From Oscillospiraceae bacterium (GTDB taxonomy: Bacteria; Bacillota; Clostridia; Oscillospirales; Ruminococcaceae), in contig JAGAJF010000130.1 of assembly GCA_017829005.1 (NCBI GenBank), positions 1 to 57,489 of the forward strand: a stretch of 57,489 nt of DNA, in the 5' to 3' direction. Of this stretch, positions 56,622-57,489 are shown piece by piece (within the stretch, counting starts at the first letter, position 1; each line of letters starts with the position of its first letter). The notes under the pieces were generated by a model that was not told the DNA's origin, searched no databases, and saw only the letters and a program-made list of their open reading frames with translations. Position numbers and translations under genes: made by a program.

Positions 56622-57374
56622 TTATGAGCCTTCGCCCGAAAGCATATCGGCAGGGTCTGTCCAGGAGCCGTTTTTCTTTACTCCGAAATGGAGATGAGGA
56701 TCTTCGGATATCTCCGCTTCCGCTGTGGAGCCTACCTCGCCGATGACTGTGCCTGCACTGACGGTATCCCCCTCGGATACGGGAACATCGTAGGCAAGGT
56801 TGCAGTAATAGCCCTCATAGCCGCTGCCGTGGTCGATAACGACGGTCACGCCCATAAGGGGGTCATCGGTGACGGAGGTAACTGTTCCCGAGGCGGCGGA
56901 TTTTACGGCTGAGCCTGTTTCGGCGGCAATGTCAATGCCGTCATGGGTCTTCCAGACGCTGAGAGTTTTGGATTTTACCAGCTCCCCTCCCGAGTAATTT
57001 GACAGGATATCGCCGTTTACGGGTCTGACTGCCGCCCCCGTAAAGGTCTCGGAAACAGGCTCAGCTTCGGGTGAAGCTTCATTTTCCATACCAAAGGCGT
57101 CCTGCTCAAGTATCATTGTCTCCTCTGCCGCTGCAGGCTCGGATGGCTCCATAGGCACGTTCTCCGCAGGGATATTTGCCTCTGCGGCAGGCTCGGTCAC
57201 AGCTTCGGTCTCCGTCTGAGATGTACTGTCCTTTACTCCCGTAAGCTCTCCCGCAAGCTCCTCGGTGGCTTTGTTGTAGGAAAAGATACCCAATGCCGCC
57301 ACTGCTGCAAGGCAGAAGCAGATTATCGCTGCTGTACTTTTTCCCGAAAGCTTGCCGTTAAAAAAGTTTTTCAT
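56622..57374 (-). CDS. M23 (LytM) peptidase-domain protein, SpoIIQ-like
   Basis: A 250-residue protein with one N-terminal helix (residues about 14-32), a Glu/Pro/Ala-rich extracytoplasmic linker to about residue 115 and a LytM/M23 domain: WKTHDGIDIAAETGSAVKSA, GTVTSVTDDPLMGVTVVIDHGSGYEGYYCNL and DPHLHFGVKKNG. The zinc residues H...D and HxH are present. The single TM anchor, size and DDPLMGVTVVIDHG phrase resemble clostridial SpoIIQ, the forespore partner of SpoIIIAH. A general endopeptidase is the alternative; no sporulation gene is adjacent. The start at 57374 follows AAAGGA at 9 nt. Confidence 0.85.
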   Translation of the reverse strand: MKNFFNGKLSGKSTAAIICFCLAAVAALGIFSYNKATEELAGELTGVKDSTSQTETEAVTEPAAEANIPAENVPMEPSEPAAAEETMILEQDAFGMENEASPEAEPVSETFTGAAVRPVNGDILSNYSGGELVKSKTLSVWKTHDGIDIAAETGSAVKSAASGTVTSVTDDPLMGVTVVIDHGSGYEGYYCNLAYDVPVSEGDTVSAGTVIGEVGSTAEAEISEDPHLHFGVKKNGSWTDPADMLSGEGS

Positions 57375-57460
57375 ATTACCATATCCTTTCATTTTTACGC
57401 TTGGAAGCTTTTTGCTTCTTTTGCTATTTTTGCCGATTTTACCGTCTTTATACGACACAT

Positions 57461-57489
57461 AAAAAAAATGCGGGTGACGACCCGCGGCG
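57461..57489 (-). repeat. Tail of dispersed element, copy D, cut by right edge
   Basis: Minus strand GCGGGT-CGTC-ACCCGC hairpin followed by ATTTTTTTT. The 22 nt at 57468-57489 match the tail of copy C exactly, in inverse orientation. Here the T-run makes it an intrinsic terminator for a gene beyond the edge, or an attenuator before the M23 gene. The head, if present, lies outside the window. Confidence 0.7.

Noticed and set aside
11804-57489. CRISPR array formed by the repeated hairpins
   Set aside because: Copies are isolated, tens of kilobases apart, in both orientations, and there are no cas genes.

Overview
The window looks like a chromosomal segment of a Gram-positive gut anaerobe of the Clostridia, most likely a Ruminococcus-like member of the Oscillospiraceae. 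The basis is mid-range GC, AGGAGG/AAAGGA-type ribosome binding sites, Gram-positive lipoproteins with short LTACGG lipoboxes, an S-layer-homology protein, the hrcA-grpE-dnaK-dnaJ operon behind CIRCE, KtrAB potassium uptake and a SpoIIQ-like M23 protein. Assignment is by gene content and style, not by a database match. No rRNA, tRNA, CRISPR array, intact insertion sequence or prophage was seen.

Layout. 1-3784 (mostly minus): a zinc-ribbon protein cut by the left edge, a DUF3795 protein, a YdbT/YdbS-like pair of membrane PH-domain proteins and an M50 protease. 4129-7961 (plus): murA, then an SLH/YcdB-type exported protein behind a perfect consensus promoter. 8029-9922 (minus): overlapping rimO and pgsA. 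10120-23174 (plus): a long, tightly spaced run that opens with an MtaD/DadD-like deaminase, a small unknown gene and an HxExK-type AhcY, and continues through two lipoproteins with twin signal peptides, an esterase, rlmD, a DUF5131 protein, a nitrilase-family amidase, sfsA, an AT-rich CPBP protease, rsmA, a TIM-barrel isomerase, a ThuA protein and mnmM. 23164-33511 (mixed): PAP2, DUF3810, HD protein, GH2 beta-mannosidase, histidine phosphatase, a lipoprotein, carboxynorspermidine/saccharopine dehydrogenase, an orphan sugar-binding lipoprotein and a small XRE regulator. 33508-42821: AI-2E-family exporter, divergent yeiH/lysR, a 1056-residue GHL10-amidase fusion, DUF378, a diguanylate cyclase and a nucleoside kinase. 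42870-47682 (minus): hrcA-grpE-dnaK-dnaJ. 47924-57489: a C39-like protein, a CPA2 antiporter, a sugar-sensor-like GGDEF fusion, a secreted membrane-anchored protein, the ktrB-ktrA-CaCA antiporter operon, a CYTH protein and the M23 protein.

How genes work together. The deaminase plus HxExK AhcY suggest that S-adenosylhomocysteine is recycled through S-inosylhomocysteine. KtrB, KtrA and the CaCA exchanger form one ion-homeostasis transcription unit. HrcA and a double CIRCE control the chaperone operon. Two GGDEF proteins suggest cyclic-dinucleotide signalling.

The most unusual non-coding signal is a dispersed, structured intergenic element of about 67-70 nt. It has a conserved head, CGTTACCGAGC, and a tail hairpin whose stem covaries. 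Two copies (28302-28368 plus, 34592-34658 minus) are 84% identical by hand alignment. A third, modular copy (11804-11873) is the leader of ahcY, and its tail recurs at the right edge (57461-57489 minus). Other notable signals are a mirror-symmetric divergent promoter/operator between yeiH and its lysR, and a shared non-sigma-A promoter-like block in front of two exported-protein genes.
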